In this document: piece after piece, positions 50,241-57,741 of the stretch | Position numbering within the stretch: the first letter of the stretch is position 1 | Layout of the letters: the number at the start of each line of letters is the position of its first letter | NCBI RefSeq assembly: GCF_910580175.1 | Contig: NZ_CAJTXD010000002.1 | Coordinates: 124,001 to 188,000 of the forward strand | Source of the DNA: an uncultured Alistipes sp. | GTDB taxonomy: Bacteria > Bacteroidota > Bacteroidia > Bacteroidales > Rikenellaceae | Direction of reading: 5' to 3' | Length of the DNA: 64,000 bases | Translations under genes and position numbers: made by a program | Notes under the pieces: model-generated | Told to the model about the DNA's origin: nothing | Databases searched by the model: none | What the model saw: only the letters and a program-made list of their open reading frames with translations

Positions 50241-50620
50241 AACGTTTTAACACTTCTCCTTCGAGGTTTCGATCCCAAGACGCCTTGAAGACATTCCGAG
50301 GGAGGCTCCTTCCGAAGTCCCGACGTAAAGATGGTTCGAATTTTCGAGGATCGGCCCCTCCCCGGATACAAAGACGCTTCGAAGCCTTGAAATCCCGATA
50401 CCGGGATAGTTCGCTATTTTCTTGCTCGGAATATTTTGCGGTTCTGTCATTAGAACATTCTGCTGTCCTGTTTTGCCGTCGGGACACTCGGCCCCTCTCG
50501 CGAGGTTTTCCCGTCGGAAAGCGCTGTCCTCTCTCCGTTCATCCTTTCGCCGCTGAGTTTCCGGGGGTTGGCAGTCGATGTCTTGTCTCGATTTCCGGTT
50601 TTTCTTTCTTTTTTCGGATT
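50241..50620 (+). other. Non-coding spacer with short degenerate repeats after rpoN
   Basis: About 380 bp without a credible gene. A motif like AAAGACGCTTCGAAG recurs loosely near 50277, 50327 and 50370. ATCCCG-ATAC-CGGGAT (50392-50407) forms a small hairpin. T-rich tracts lead into the terminator that follows. A T-loop-like GGTTCGAAT at about 50331 is not part of a tRNA. Confidence 0.4.
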
Positions 50621-50645
50621 CCGGCCAATAAAGCGGCCGGTTTTT
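50621..50645 (+). terminator. Rho-independent terminator before porX
   Basis: CCGGCC (50621-50626), 8-nt loop, GGCCGG (50635-50640), then TTTTT. The T-run also provides the -33 TTTG of the next promoter. Confidence 0.7.
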
Positions 50646-50675
50646 GCGTTGGTTGGCGTAAAAGCATTATTTTTG
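50643..50675 (+). promoter_or_regulatory. Promoter for porX
   Basis: TTTG (50643-50646), 21 bp, TATTTTTG (50668-50675), 19 bp before the ATG. It overlaps the end of the preceding terminator. Confidence 0.7.
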
Positions 50676-50694
50676 TATTTCAAAAAGCATCGCT

Positions 50695-52245
50695 ATGGTT
50701 AAGATTCTTTGGGTCGACGACGAGGTGGAGCTGCTCAAGCCCCACGTGCTCTTCCTGCGCGGGAAGGGATACGATGTGGAGACCTGCAACAACGGTTACG
50801 ATGCCATCGACATGGCTGCCGAGGGGGCTTTCGACCTGATCATCCTCGACGAGATGATGCCCGGCATGACCGGTCTCGAAACCTTGCCCAAGATCAAGGA
50901 GGTGCGGCCCACGACGCCTGTCATCATGGTTACCAAGAGCGAGGAGGAGAACATCATGGACAAGGCCGTCGGGTCGAAGATCGCCGATTACCTCATCAAG
51001 CCCGTGAATCCCAACCAGGTGCTGCTTTCGATCAAGCGGATCGTCCATTCGCAGCAGTTGGTCACCGAGCAGACCACGGCTGATTACCAGTCGGAGTTCG
51101 GGCGCATTTCGCAGTCGTTGCAGATGGCCGATACGTTCCAGGATTGGTGTTCGCTTTACCGGCGGCTCACTTCCTGGGAGATCGAGTTGGAGGATTCCAC
51201 CGACCGCAGCATCAAGGAGGTGCTCGCCTACCAGAAAGGCGAGGCCAACCAGGAGTTCTCGAAGTTCGTGCGGCACAATTATTACGATTGGATCAACAAG
51301 CGTGCGGACGACACGCCCGTGATGTCGCATACCTTGATGCGTTCCCGGATTTTTCCCGTCGCCGACGAGAATCCGAAAACCACCTTGTTGTTGATCGACA
51401 ACTTCCGCTACGACCAATGGAGGGCCATTTCGTCGTTGTTGAGGGGGTATTACGACGTCGCGGCCGAGGATTTCTATTGCGCCATCCTGCCCACCGCCAC
51501 CCAATATGCCCGCAACGCCATCTTCGCCGGCTTGATGCCTCTGGCCATCGACCGCCTGATGCCCGACAAGTGGCTCAACGACAACGAGGAGGGCGGCAAA
51601 AACCAATATGAGGAGGAGTTTCTCCGGCGCCTGATGGCCCAGAGCGGCAAGCAGTGGAAATTTTCGTTCGACAAGCTCGTGCGGCCCGAGCAGGGGCGGC
51701 GGTTGGTCGATAACATTCAGAAGGTCTATGATGCCGATTTTTCGGTCATTATTTACAACTTCCTCGATATCCTCTCCCATGCCCGCACCGAGACCGACAT
51801 CATCCGCGAATTGACCGAGGACGAGTCTGCGTTCCGTTCGCTCACGCGTTCGTGGTTCGAGCATTCCGACCTCTACACCATCCTGCGGCTTCTTTCCGAG
51901 CGGGGGCATACCGTCGTCATCACATCCGACCACGGCACCATCCGTGTCGACAACCCTGTGAAGGTTACCGGCGACCGCGAGACTTCGGCCAACCTGCGCT
52001 ACAAGACCGGCCGCAACCTCGCCTACAACGCCCGCGAGGTCTACGAGGTGCAGCGGCCCGAGGACATCCAGCTGCCGTCGAGCAACCTCACGTCGAGTTT
52101 CATTTTCGCTTATAATACCGATTTTCTTGTCTATAACAACGACGCCAACCGCCATATCCGCTACTATCGCAATACGTTCCAGCATGGCGGCATTTCGATG
52201 GAGGAGATGATCGTGCCCTATTTAGTGTTGAAGCCAAAAAAATAA
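50695..52245 (+). CDS. porX: PorX-type response regulator with PglZ domain
   Basis: Two-component response regulator linked to the type IX secretion system in Porphyromonas and other Bacteroidota. Receiver domain at residues 1-120 with VDDE at 7-10, phospho-acceptor Asp52 in LIILDEMMPG and Lys in YLIKPV; a helical linker follows, then a PglZ/alkaline-phosphatase-superfamily domain (ILLIDNFRYDQWR-type start LLLIDNFRYDQW and TVVITSDHGTIRV). The 516-residue length matches P. gingivalis PorX. No PorY kinase is in the window. It has its own promoter. Confidence 0.93.
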   Translation: MVKILWVDDEVELLKPHVLFLRGKGYDVETCNNGYDAIDMAAEGAFDLIILDEMMPGMTGLETLPKIKEVRPTTPVIMVTKSEEENIMDKAVGSKIADYLIKPVNPNQVLLSIKRIVHSQQLVTEQTTADYQSEFGRISQSLQMADTFQDWCSLYRRLTSWEIELEDSTDRSIKEVLAYQKGEANQEFSKFVRHNYYDWINKRADDTPVMSHTLMRSRIFPVADENPKTTLLLIDNFRYDQWRAISSLLRGYYDVAAEDFYCAILPTATQYARNAIFAGLMPLAIDRLMPDKWLNDNEEGGKNQYEEEFLRRLMAQSGKQWKFSFDKLVRPEQGRRLVDNIQKVYDADFSVIIYNFLDILSHARTETDIIRELTEDESAFRSLTRSWFEHSDLYTILRLLSERGHTVVITSDHGTIRVDNPVKVTGDRETSANLRYKTGRNLAYNAREVYEVQRPEDIQLPSSNLTSSFIFAYNTDFLVYNNDANRHIRYYRNTFQHGGISMEEMIVPYLVLKPKK

Positions 52246-52328
52246 AGAAACTTCCCCGGAACGGACGTGCTCCTGCCTTTGCGAGCCGTCGGTTTCGGGA
52301 GCCGTTTCGTGATCCGAACTTTGCATCT

Positions 52329-52745
52329 ATGAAGACCATCCACATAACTTCCCGCGAGGAATTGCCCCAGGTCGCCCGGGCCGTCGTCGAGTTGTTGGGC
52401 CGCCGTACCGTCGTGGCGTTCCGCGGCGCCATGGGCGCAGGCAAAACCACCCTCATTCGCGAGATCGTCGCTCTGCTCGGTGCCGAGGACACCGTGACGA
52501 GTCCCACGTTCGCCATCGTCAACCAGTACAAGGGCGACGGGGGGCGGCGCATCTGCCATTTCGACTTTTATCGCATCGACGACATCCGCGAGGCTTACGA
52601 TTTCGGTTACGAGGAGTATTTCTACTCCGGCGACGTCTGTCTGGTCGAGTGGCCCGAGAAGATCGAGCCGTTGTTGCCCGACAATGCGATCGAGGTGCGT
52701 ATCGCGGTCGATTCCGAGACTGCGCGGACGTTCGAAATCGAATAG
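52329..52745 (+). CDS. tsaE: tRNA threonylcarbamoyladenosine biosynthesis ATPase
   Basis: P-loop ATPase that works with TsaB, TsaC and TsaD to form t6A at position 37 of ANN-decoding tRNAs. Walker A GAMGAGKTT at 33-41, then VTSPTFAIVNQY and HFDFYRIDD, all typical of TsaE; 138 residues. The 83-bp gap after porX contains TTTC-N19-GAACTTTG, a weak promoter match ending just before the ATG. An SRPBCC gene follows. Confidence 0.96.
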   Translation: MKTIHITSREELPQVARAVVELLGRRTVVAFRGAMGAGKTTLIREIVALLGAEDTVTSPTFAIVNQYKGDGGRRICHFDFYRIDDIREAYDFGYEEYFYSGDVCLVEWPEKIEPLLPDNAIEVRIAVDSETARTFEIE

Positions 52746-52767
52746 ATGAAGCATAACCCTGATTCGT

Positions 52768-53172
52768 ATGCAAGAATACATTTCCAAGCAGCAGCAGATT
52801 CTCCGTCCTGCGGAGCAGATTTTCGCCGTCATCAGCCGTTTCGACAACCTCACGCCCGCCGTGGCCGACCGTGTCGAGGAGTGGCAGGCCGACGAAGAAC
52901 ATTGTTCGTTCAAAGCCAAGGGGTTTGCCGTCAGGCTCCGCATGGACGAGCGTGTCGAACCCAAACACGTCAAGATCGTCGGCGACCAAGGCGGCGTGCC
53001 GGTCGATTTTGCGTTCTGGATTCAACTGCACAAGGTTTCGGACGTTGATACGCGTCTGCGCCTTGTCTTGCATGTCGAGTTGAACATGATGATGAAGATG
53101 ATGGTCGGCTCCAAGTTGCAGGATGCCGTCGACCGCATAGCCGAGGGCATCGCCCAGGCGATGAACCGTTAG
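52768..53172 (+). CDS. SRPBCC-fold family protein
   Basis: 134-residue cytoplasmic protein with the helix-grip (START/polyketide-cyclase-like) pattern: ISKQQQILRPAEQIFAVISRF at the start, central beta-strands (CSFKAKGFAVRLRM, ADEEHC), and a C-terminal amphipathic helix LQDAVDRIAEGIAQAM. The fold makes a hydrophobic pocket, but the ligand is unknown. It lies 22 bp after tsaE and 7 bp before the PAP2-like gene, so the three may form an operon. No catalytic residues are obvious. Confidence 0.75.
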   Translation: MQEYISKQQQILRPAEQIFAVISRFDNLTPAVADRVEEWQADEEHCSFKAKGFAVRLRMDERVEPKHVKIVGDQGGVPVDFAFWIQLHKVSDVDTRLRLVLHVELNMMMKMMVGSKLQDAVDRIAEGIAQAMNR

Positions 53173-53179
53173 TGCAGCC

Positions 53180-53785
53180 ATGTTGCGCCGAGCCGCCGAT
53201 GCCCTTTCCTGGGCGCTGCATCCGTTCTTGTTGCCGCTCTATCTGGTCGTCGTCTTGTTGACCTACACGCCCTATGCTTCTTATCCTGGCAACATGAAGT
53301 TCTATCTGGTGTGGGTCATCCTGCTCTACGGCATGTTTTTGCCGGCTTTATGCCTGGGACTATTGCATGCTTGGGGGCGCGTCTCCGACTGGCGGGTCGA
53401 CCGGCGGCGCGAGCGGATGTGGCCGTTGGTCGTCGGTGCGGTCTGCTATCTGTTGTGCGCCGTGACGCTGGCCAAGTTTCCGTCAGCCGCGTTCTTGCGC
53501 AAATTCATGGTCGCCGCTGCATGTTGCGAGGCGATGTGTCTTTTCGTTTCGTTTTATTGGAAGATCAGCCTGCATCTCACAGCCATGGGAGCTGCCGTCG
53601 CCTTGATGGCGGTGTTGAATTTCGTCGATCCCGGGTGCGCCGTCGTTCCCTTGCTCGCGGCCGTGCTGGGTGCCGGTGCGTTGGCTTCCGCCCGGCTGTA
53701 TCTGGGGTGTCACAACGGGTTGCAGGTTGCCGCAGGCTTTTGCGGGGGATTCGCGGTCGCGGTGCTGTCGTTGCTGTTCGCATGA
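53180..53785 (+). CDS. PAP2-related integral membrane protein
   Basis: 201 residues with about six hydrophobic segments. The C-terminal SARLYLGCHNGLQVAAGF matches the third phosphatase motif of PAP2 enzymes (SRxYLGxH...QVxAG), and FYWKISLHLTAMG could stand in for the PSGH motif, giving SLH. The first motif is degenerate (RRRERMWPL). It may be a divergent lipid or undecaprenyl phosphatase, or an inactive relative. It follows the SRPBCC gene by 7 bp and ends at a strong shared hairpin. Confidence 0.65.
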   Translation: MLRRAADALSWALHPFLLPLYLVVVLLTYTPYASYPGNMKFYLVWVILLYGMFLPALCLGLLHAWGRVSDWRVDRRRERMWPLVVGAVCYLLCAVTLAKFPSAAFLRKFMVAAACCEAMCLFVSFYWKISLHLTAMGAAVALMAVLNFVDPGCAVVPLLAAVLGAGALASARLYLGCHNGLQVAAGFCGGFAVAVLSLLFA

Positions 53786-53789
53786 AAAA

Positions 53790-53823
53790 ATTCCCCGGCA
53801 AGCCTCATAGGCAACCGGGGAAT
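53790..53823. terminator. Bidirectional terminator between PAP2-like and DUF4923 genes
   Basis: ATTCCCCGG (53790-53798) pairs with CCGGGGAAT (53815-53823), with an inner GCCT/AGGC stem in the loop. On the minus strand a T-run (complement of A at 53785-53790) follows; on the plus strand GATTGTTTT follows. Confidence 0.8.
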
Positions 53824-53844
53824 GATTGTTTTGCAGACGGGTGT

Positions 53845-54441
53845 CTACCTTGCGAATTGGAATCCGAGGTAGACGTTTTCGTATTTGGCTAAAAGCGCGG
53901 TCACGGAAGCGAGCGACGGAATTTTGTCGCCGAGCGCCGTGATGAAGCGAACGAGCGTCGTGACGGGAAAAACCAGCTGCAACTCGGAACCGCTGACGAA
54001 CGCATGGCCGCAGAGCGTGCCGAGGTTGTATTGGCCTTTGGCGAAGTGCAGCGTCATGGCGTGGGTCTCGGGGTCGAATTCGTAGGTGCCGCTCAATGTG
54101 TGCGAACCGACGGTCGCGGTAAAAGCATTGTCCTTGCCGAAAACGAATGCGCAGGCGCCGGGCCGGATGCCGACGAGCTTGTAGGCCGTTTCGAGTTTGG
54201 CCGAGACGGCCGATTCGAGTGCGGTGCCGCCCAGCGAGGCGGCGAGGTCTTCGCTCTCGAAGCGGACGCCGGGTGCAGTGTAGTTCCAGTCGCCGACGAT
54301 GGCCAGACGGGTCAGTTCGCCTTCGGTAGCCTTGTCGGCGAGGGCCGTGCCGATTTTGGTCAGCAGATCCGACCAATTTTGCGCCGCAGCGGTTTCTGCC
54401 GACAGCCACAGCACGGAGGACAGCAATAAAAGTTTCTTCAT
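53845..54441 (-). CDS. DUF4923-like secreted protein
   Basis: 198 residues with a signal peptide (about 1-20, AAA-QNW). The mature part has the family layout: amphipathic start WSDLLTKIGTALADKA, then GDWNYTAPGVRFESEDLAA, then a beta-rich body with GTYEFDPETHAMTLHFAKG. It resembles the Bacteroidota DUF4923 group, which has a lipocalin-like appearance, but the function is unknown. It begins 12 bp after nadE and ends at the bidirectional terminator. Confidence 0.75.
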   Translation of the reverse strand: MKKLLLLSSVLWLSAETAAAQNWSDLLTKIGTALADKATEGELTRLAIVGDWNYTAPGVRFESEDLAASLGGTALESAVSAKLETAYKLVGIRPGACAFVFGKDNAFTATVGSHTLSGTYEFDPETHAMTLHFAKGQYNLGTLCGHAFVSGSELQLVFPVTTLVRFITALGDKIPSLASVTALLAKYENVYLGFQFAR

Positions 54442-54453
54442 GGTGCAAGGGGG

Positions 54454-56379
54454 CTACGAGTTTTCCAGTTCGCTCAGCCATACGGCCGCCGAGGCATCCG
54501 AGGGCATGCGCCAATCGCCCCGCGGCGAAAGGGATACCGATCCCACTTTCGGGCCGTCGGGCATGGCCGAGCGTTTGAACTGCTGGGCGAAAAAACGGTG
54601 CAGGAAGACGCCCAGCCATTTGTGGATCGTCGCCCGATCGTAGCTTCCCTGGAATGCCGTTTCGGCCAGGAAGAGAATTTTTGCCGGGCCGTATCCTGAA
54701 CGCAACAGGTGGTAGAGGAAGAAGTCGTGCAGTTCGTAAGGCCCTACCAGGTCTTCGGTCTTCTGGGCGATCTCTCCTTGCTCGTCCGCAGGCAGCAGTT
54801 CCGGGCTTACCGGCGTGTCGATCACATCCAGCAGCGTCGCACGCGTCGCCGGGTCGGGTTCGATCTCTGCGGCTCGTTTTACCAGATGGCGCACCAAAGT
54901 TTTGGGCACCGAGGCGTTGATTCCGTACATCGACATCTGATCGCCGTTGTAGGTCGCCCAGCCCAAGGCCAGTTCGCTCAGGTCGCCCGTGCCGATTACC
55001 AATCCTCCTTCCATGTTGGCCACGTCCATGAGGATTTGCGTCCGTTCGCGGGCTTGTGCGTTCTCGTAGGCTGCCGAGCGGTCGGCTGGGTCGAGTCCTA
55101 TGTCCTGCATGTGTTGCGTGCAGGCGTCGCGGATCGGGATTTCGCGCAGCGTTACGCCTAAACGGCGCATCAGCTCCAGTGCGTTGTTGTACGTGCGATC
55201 CGTGGTGCCGAATCCCGGCATGGTAATGCCCACGATGCCCGTGCGGTCGAGCTTCAGGAAGTCGAAGGCCCGCACCGTCGCCAGCAGCGCCAGCGTTGAA
55301 TCGAGTCCGCCCGAAATCCCTACTACGGCGCATTTGCAGCCTGTGTGCGCCAGTCGTTGCGCCAGCCCGTGGGCCTGCATGTTGAAGATTTCTTCGCACC
55401 GTTCGTTGCGGTCGGCCTCGTTGCGGGGAACGAACGGCAGCGGATCGACGTCGCGGTCGAGCGCCGCGGCCCGCAGGCTCTCGGGAATCTCCATTTCGAT
55501 CACGGTGTTCTCCGTCTGGGCTTCGTGCTGGCGGAACGAGGTGTTGCGGCGGCGTTCGAATTCCAACCGTCGGATGTCCACGTCGGCCACGACGAGCTGT
55601 TCTTCGCCTGTGAAGCGGGGCGCTTCGCGCAGGATCGTACCGTTTTCGGCGATTAGGGCCTTGCCTGCGAACACCAGGTCGGTCGACGACTCGCCCGGCC
55701 CGGCCGAGCAGTAGACGTAGGCCGCTATCGTGCGGGCCGACTGCTGGGCCACCAGCTGGCGCAGGTAGGCGTGCTTGCCCACCGCTTCGGGCGACGCCGA
55801 GAGGTTGAAGATCGCTTTGGCGCCGTTGAGCGCCAGGTGCGACGAGGGCGGGATTGCCGTCCAAAGGTCTTCGCATATTTCGACGCCGAATTCCACGCCG
55901 TTGACTTCGAACGTCAGGTCGGCGCCGAAGTCGGTTTCCTGTCCGCCGGCCGTGATTTTCTCCTCGGCGATGCCTGCGCCCGAGGCGAACCAGCGGTTTT
56001 CGTAGAACTCCCCGTAGTCGGGGATGTGGATTTTGGGCACTGCGCCCAAGATGCGGCCTTGGGTAAATACCGCCGCACAGTTGTAGAGCGTCGAGCCGTG
56101 CCGCAGCGGAACGCCCGCGAGGATCGTCAGCGGCAGCTTGCGCGTGGCCCGCACGATTTCGGCCAGCGCTTCGTCCGCCGCGTCGAGCAGCGGGGTTTGC
56201 AGCAGCAGGTCGCCGCACGTGTAGCCTGTCACGGCCAATTCGGGAAACGCCACGATCTCCACGCCCCGTTGTGCGGCCTGCTCGGCCAGGGCGATGATGC
56301 GCTCCGCATTGTATTCGCAGTCGGCGACCCGCACCCGGGGCACTGCCGCCGCTACCTTGAGAAACCCGAAATTATCCAT
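54454..56379 (-). CDS. nadE: Glutamine-dependent NAD+ synthetase
   Basis: Makes NAD from deamido-NAD using glutamine-derived ammonia. The N-terminal nitrilase-like glutaminase (about 1-270) has Glu47 in AFPELAVTGY, the catalytic Lys in VPKIHIPDYGEFYE and Cys in VEICEDLWTA. The C-terminal NAD synthetase has the PP-loop GISGGLDST and GTGDLSELALGW. At 641 residues it is the two-domain form. Together with nadC it suggests de novo NAD synthesis. The DUF4923 gene follows in the same direction. Confidence 0.97.
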   Translation of the reverse strand: MDNFGFLKVAAAVPRVRVADCEYNAERIIALAEQAAQRGVEIVAFPELAVTGYTCGDLLLQTPLLDAADEALAEIVRATRKLPLTILAGVPLRHGSTLYNCAAVFTQGRILGAVPKIHIPDYGEFYENRWFASGAGIAEEKITAGGQETDFGADLTFEVNGVEFGVEICEDLWTAIPPSSHLALNGAKAIFNLSASPEAVGKHAYLRQLVAQQSARTIAAYVYCSAGPGESSTDLVFAGKALIAENGTILREAPRFTGEEQLVVADVDIRRLEFERRRNTSFRQHEAQTENTVIEMEIPESLRAAALDRDVDPLPFVPRNEADRNERCEEIFNMQAHGLAQRLAHTGCKCAVVGISGGLDSTLALLATVRAFDFLKLDRTGIVGITMPGFGTTDRTYNNALELMRRLGVTLREIPIRDACTQHMQDIGLDPADRSAAYENAQARERTQILMDVANMEGGLVIGTGDLSELALGWATYNGDQMSMYGINASVPKTLVRHLVKRAAEIEPDPATRATLLDVIDTPVSPELLPADEQGEIAQKTEDLVGPYELHDFFLYHLLRSGYGPAKILFLAETAFQGSYDRATIHKWLGVFLHRFFAQQFKRSAMPDGPKVGSVSLSPRGDWRMPSDASAAVWLSELENS

Positions 56380-56448
56380 AAATCGAAGCGATATATAATG
56401 AATGATCGATTAGACCGAACAACGGTGCATATCATCATACATTATTGA

Positions 56449-57666
56449 TTATTCGGCCCACAGCTGCGCCAAGTTCAGAATGACCTGCTGGGCTTTCCGC
56501 ATCGTGGTCAGCGAGCAGTATTCGAACTTGCCGTGGAAGTTCATGCCTCCCGTGAAGAGGTTGGGGCACGGCAGCCCCATGAATGAGAGACGCGCGCCGT
56601 CCGTGCCGCCGCGGATCGGCCGCACGAGCGGTTTTACACCGGCCATCTCCATGGCTTTCAGAGCCTTGCCGATTACTTGCGGATGGGGTTCCACCATCTT
56701 GCGCATGTTGAAATATTGGTCGCGGATCGTCAGCGTCAGCACGTCGTCGCCGTATTTCTTTTTCAGCAGATCGACCGCCGCCCACATGAAGACTTTCTTC
56801 TGCTCGAACTTCTCTGTGTCGTGGTCGCGGATGATGTAGCTCACGGCGGCCTTCTCGACCGTGCCGTTGAAGCCCACGCAGTGGAAGAATCCTTCGTAAC
56901 CTTCCGTGAACTCCGGTTTTTCCGCTGCGGGAAGCAGGTTTTGCAGGTCGCATGCCACTTCGATGGCGTTGATCATCTTGCCCTTGGCATAGCCTGGATG
57001 GACGTTGCGGCCCTGGATTTCGATCTTGGCGCCCGCGGCGTTGAAGTTCTCGTACTCCAACTCGCCCTCCATGCCGCCGTCGACCGTGTAGGCGAAGTCG
57101 GCGCCGAAGGCCGCCACGTCGAAGAAGTCCACGCCGCGGCCCACTTCCTCGTCGGGTGTGAAGCCGATGCGGATCTTGCCGTGCTTCAACTCGGGGTGGG
57201 CGAGCAGGTATTCCGCCGCTGTCATGATTTCGGCGATGCCCGCCTTATCGTCGGCGCCCAGCAGGGTCGTGCCGTCGGTGTGGATCAGGGTGTGGCCCTT
57301 GAAAAAGGCGAGTTCCGGGAAGTCGGCGACCCGCATGACCAGGTGGCCGTTCAGCACGATGTCGCCGCCGTCGTATTCGTCGATGATGCGGGGTTTGACC
57401 TCCTTGCCGCTCATGTCGGGCGAGGTGTCGACGTGGGCGATGAAGCCGATGGCCGGGGCGTTCTCGCAGCCGGGCGTCGCCGGAATCGTGCCCATCGTAT
57501 AGCCGTAGCGATCCATCGTTACGTCGGTCATGCCGAGTGCCGTCATTTCGTCGCGCAGATCGGCCAGCAGGGTCTTCTGCTTCTCGGTCGAGGGGTAGGT
57601 CGCACTCTCCTCCGACGACTGGGTGTCGTAGGAGACGTATTTGAGGAAACGGTCTTTCAAGTCCAT
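56449..57666 (-). CDS. pepT: Peptidase T (tripeptide aminopeptidase)
   Basis: Di-zinc M20 aminopeptidase removing the N-terminal residue from tripeptides. Metal ligands: His/Asp in FIAHVDTSPD, Asp in LGADDKAG, Glu pair in TPDEEVGRG, plus the later FDVAAFGADFAYTVDGG and GGTDGARLSFMGLPCPNLFTGG segments. The length is 405 residues from the chosen ATG; an upstream in-frame ATG gives a 23-residue unrelated tail and is rejected. TACCTTTC (57686-57679) is a near-match to a -7 box just upstream. It sits 82 bp after the OPT transporter gene, whose imported peptides it could process. Confidence 0.95.
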   Translation of the reverse strand: MDLKDRFLKYVSYDTQSSEESATYPSTEKQKTLLADLRDEMTALGMTDVTMDRYGYTMGTIPATPGCENAPAIGFIAHVDTSPDMSGKEVKPRIIDEYDGGDIVLNGHLVMRVADFPELAFFKGHTLIHTDGTTLLGADDKAGIAEIMTAAEYLLAHPELKHGKIRIGFTPDEEVGRGVDFFDVAAFGADFAYTVDGGMEGELEYENFNAAGAKIEIQGRNVHPGYAKGKMINAIEVACDLQNLLPAAEKPEFTEGYEGFFHCVGFNGTVEKAAVSYIIRDHDTEKFEQKKVFMWAAVDLLKKKYGDDVLTLTIRDQYFNMRKMVEPHPQVIGKALKAMEMAGVKPLVRPIRGGTDGARLSFMGLPCPNLFTGGMNFHGKFEYCSLTTMRKAQQVILNLAQLWAE

Positions 57667-57702
57667 GCTTATCGAAGTGAAAGGTAAAACGAAAAGGGTA
57701 GG

Positions 57703-57724
57703 GCCGGGCTTCCGTAGGCCCGGC
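57703..57724 (-). terminator. Hairpin between the OPT transporter gene and pepT
   Basis: GCCGGGC (57703-57709) pairs with GCCCGGC (57718-57724). On the minus strand CCTACCCTTTTCG follows, a weak T-run. Confidence 0.5.
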
Positions 57725-57741
57725 TCCGGAATCATGCGTCT

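Noticed and set aside
50325..50345. Possible tRNA T-arm (GGTTCGAAT)
   Set aside because: No matching acceptor, D or anticodon stems and no CCA end nearby.
50146..50487. 113-codon minus-strand open frame overlapping the rpoN end
   Set aside because: Runs into rpoN coding sequence on the other strand, has no recognisable domain and no start context.
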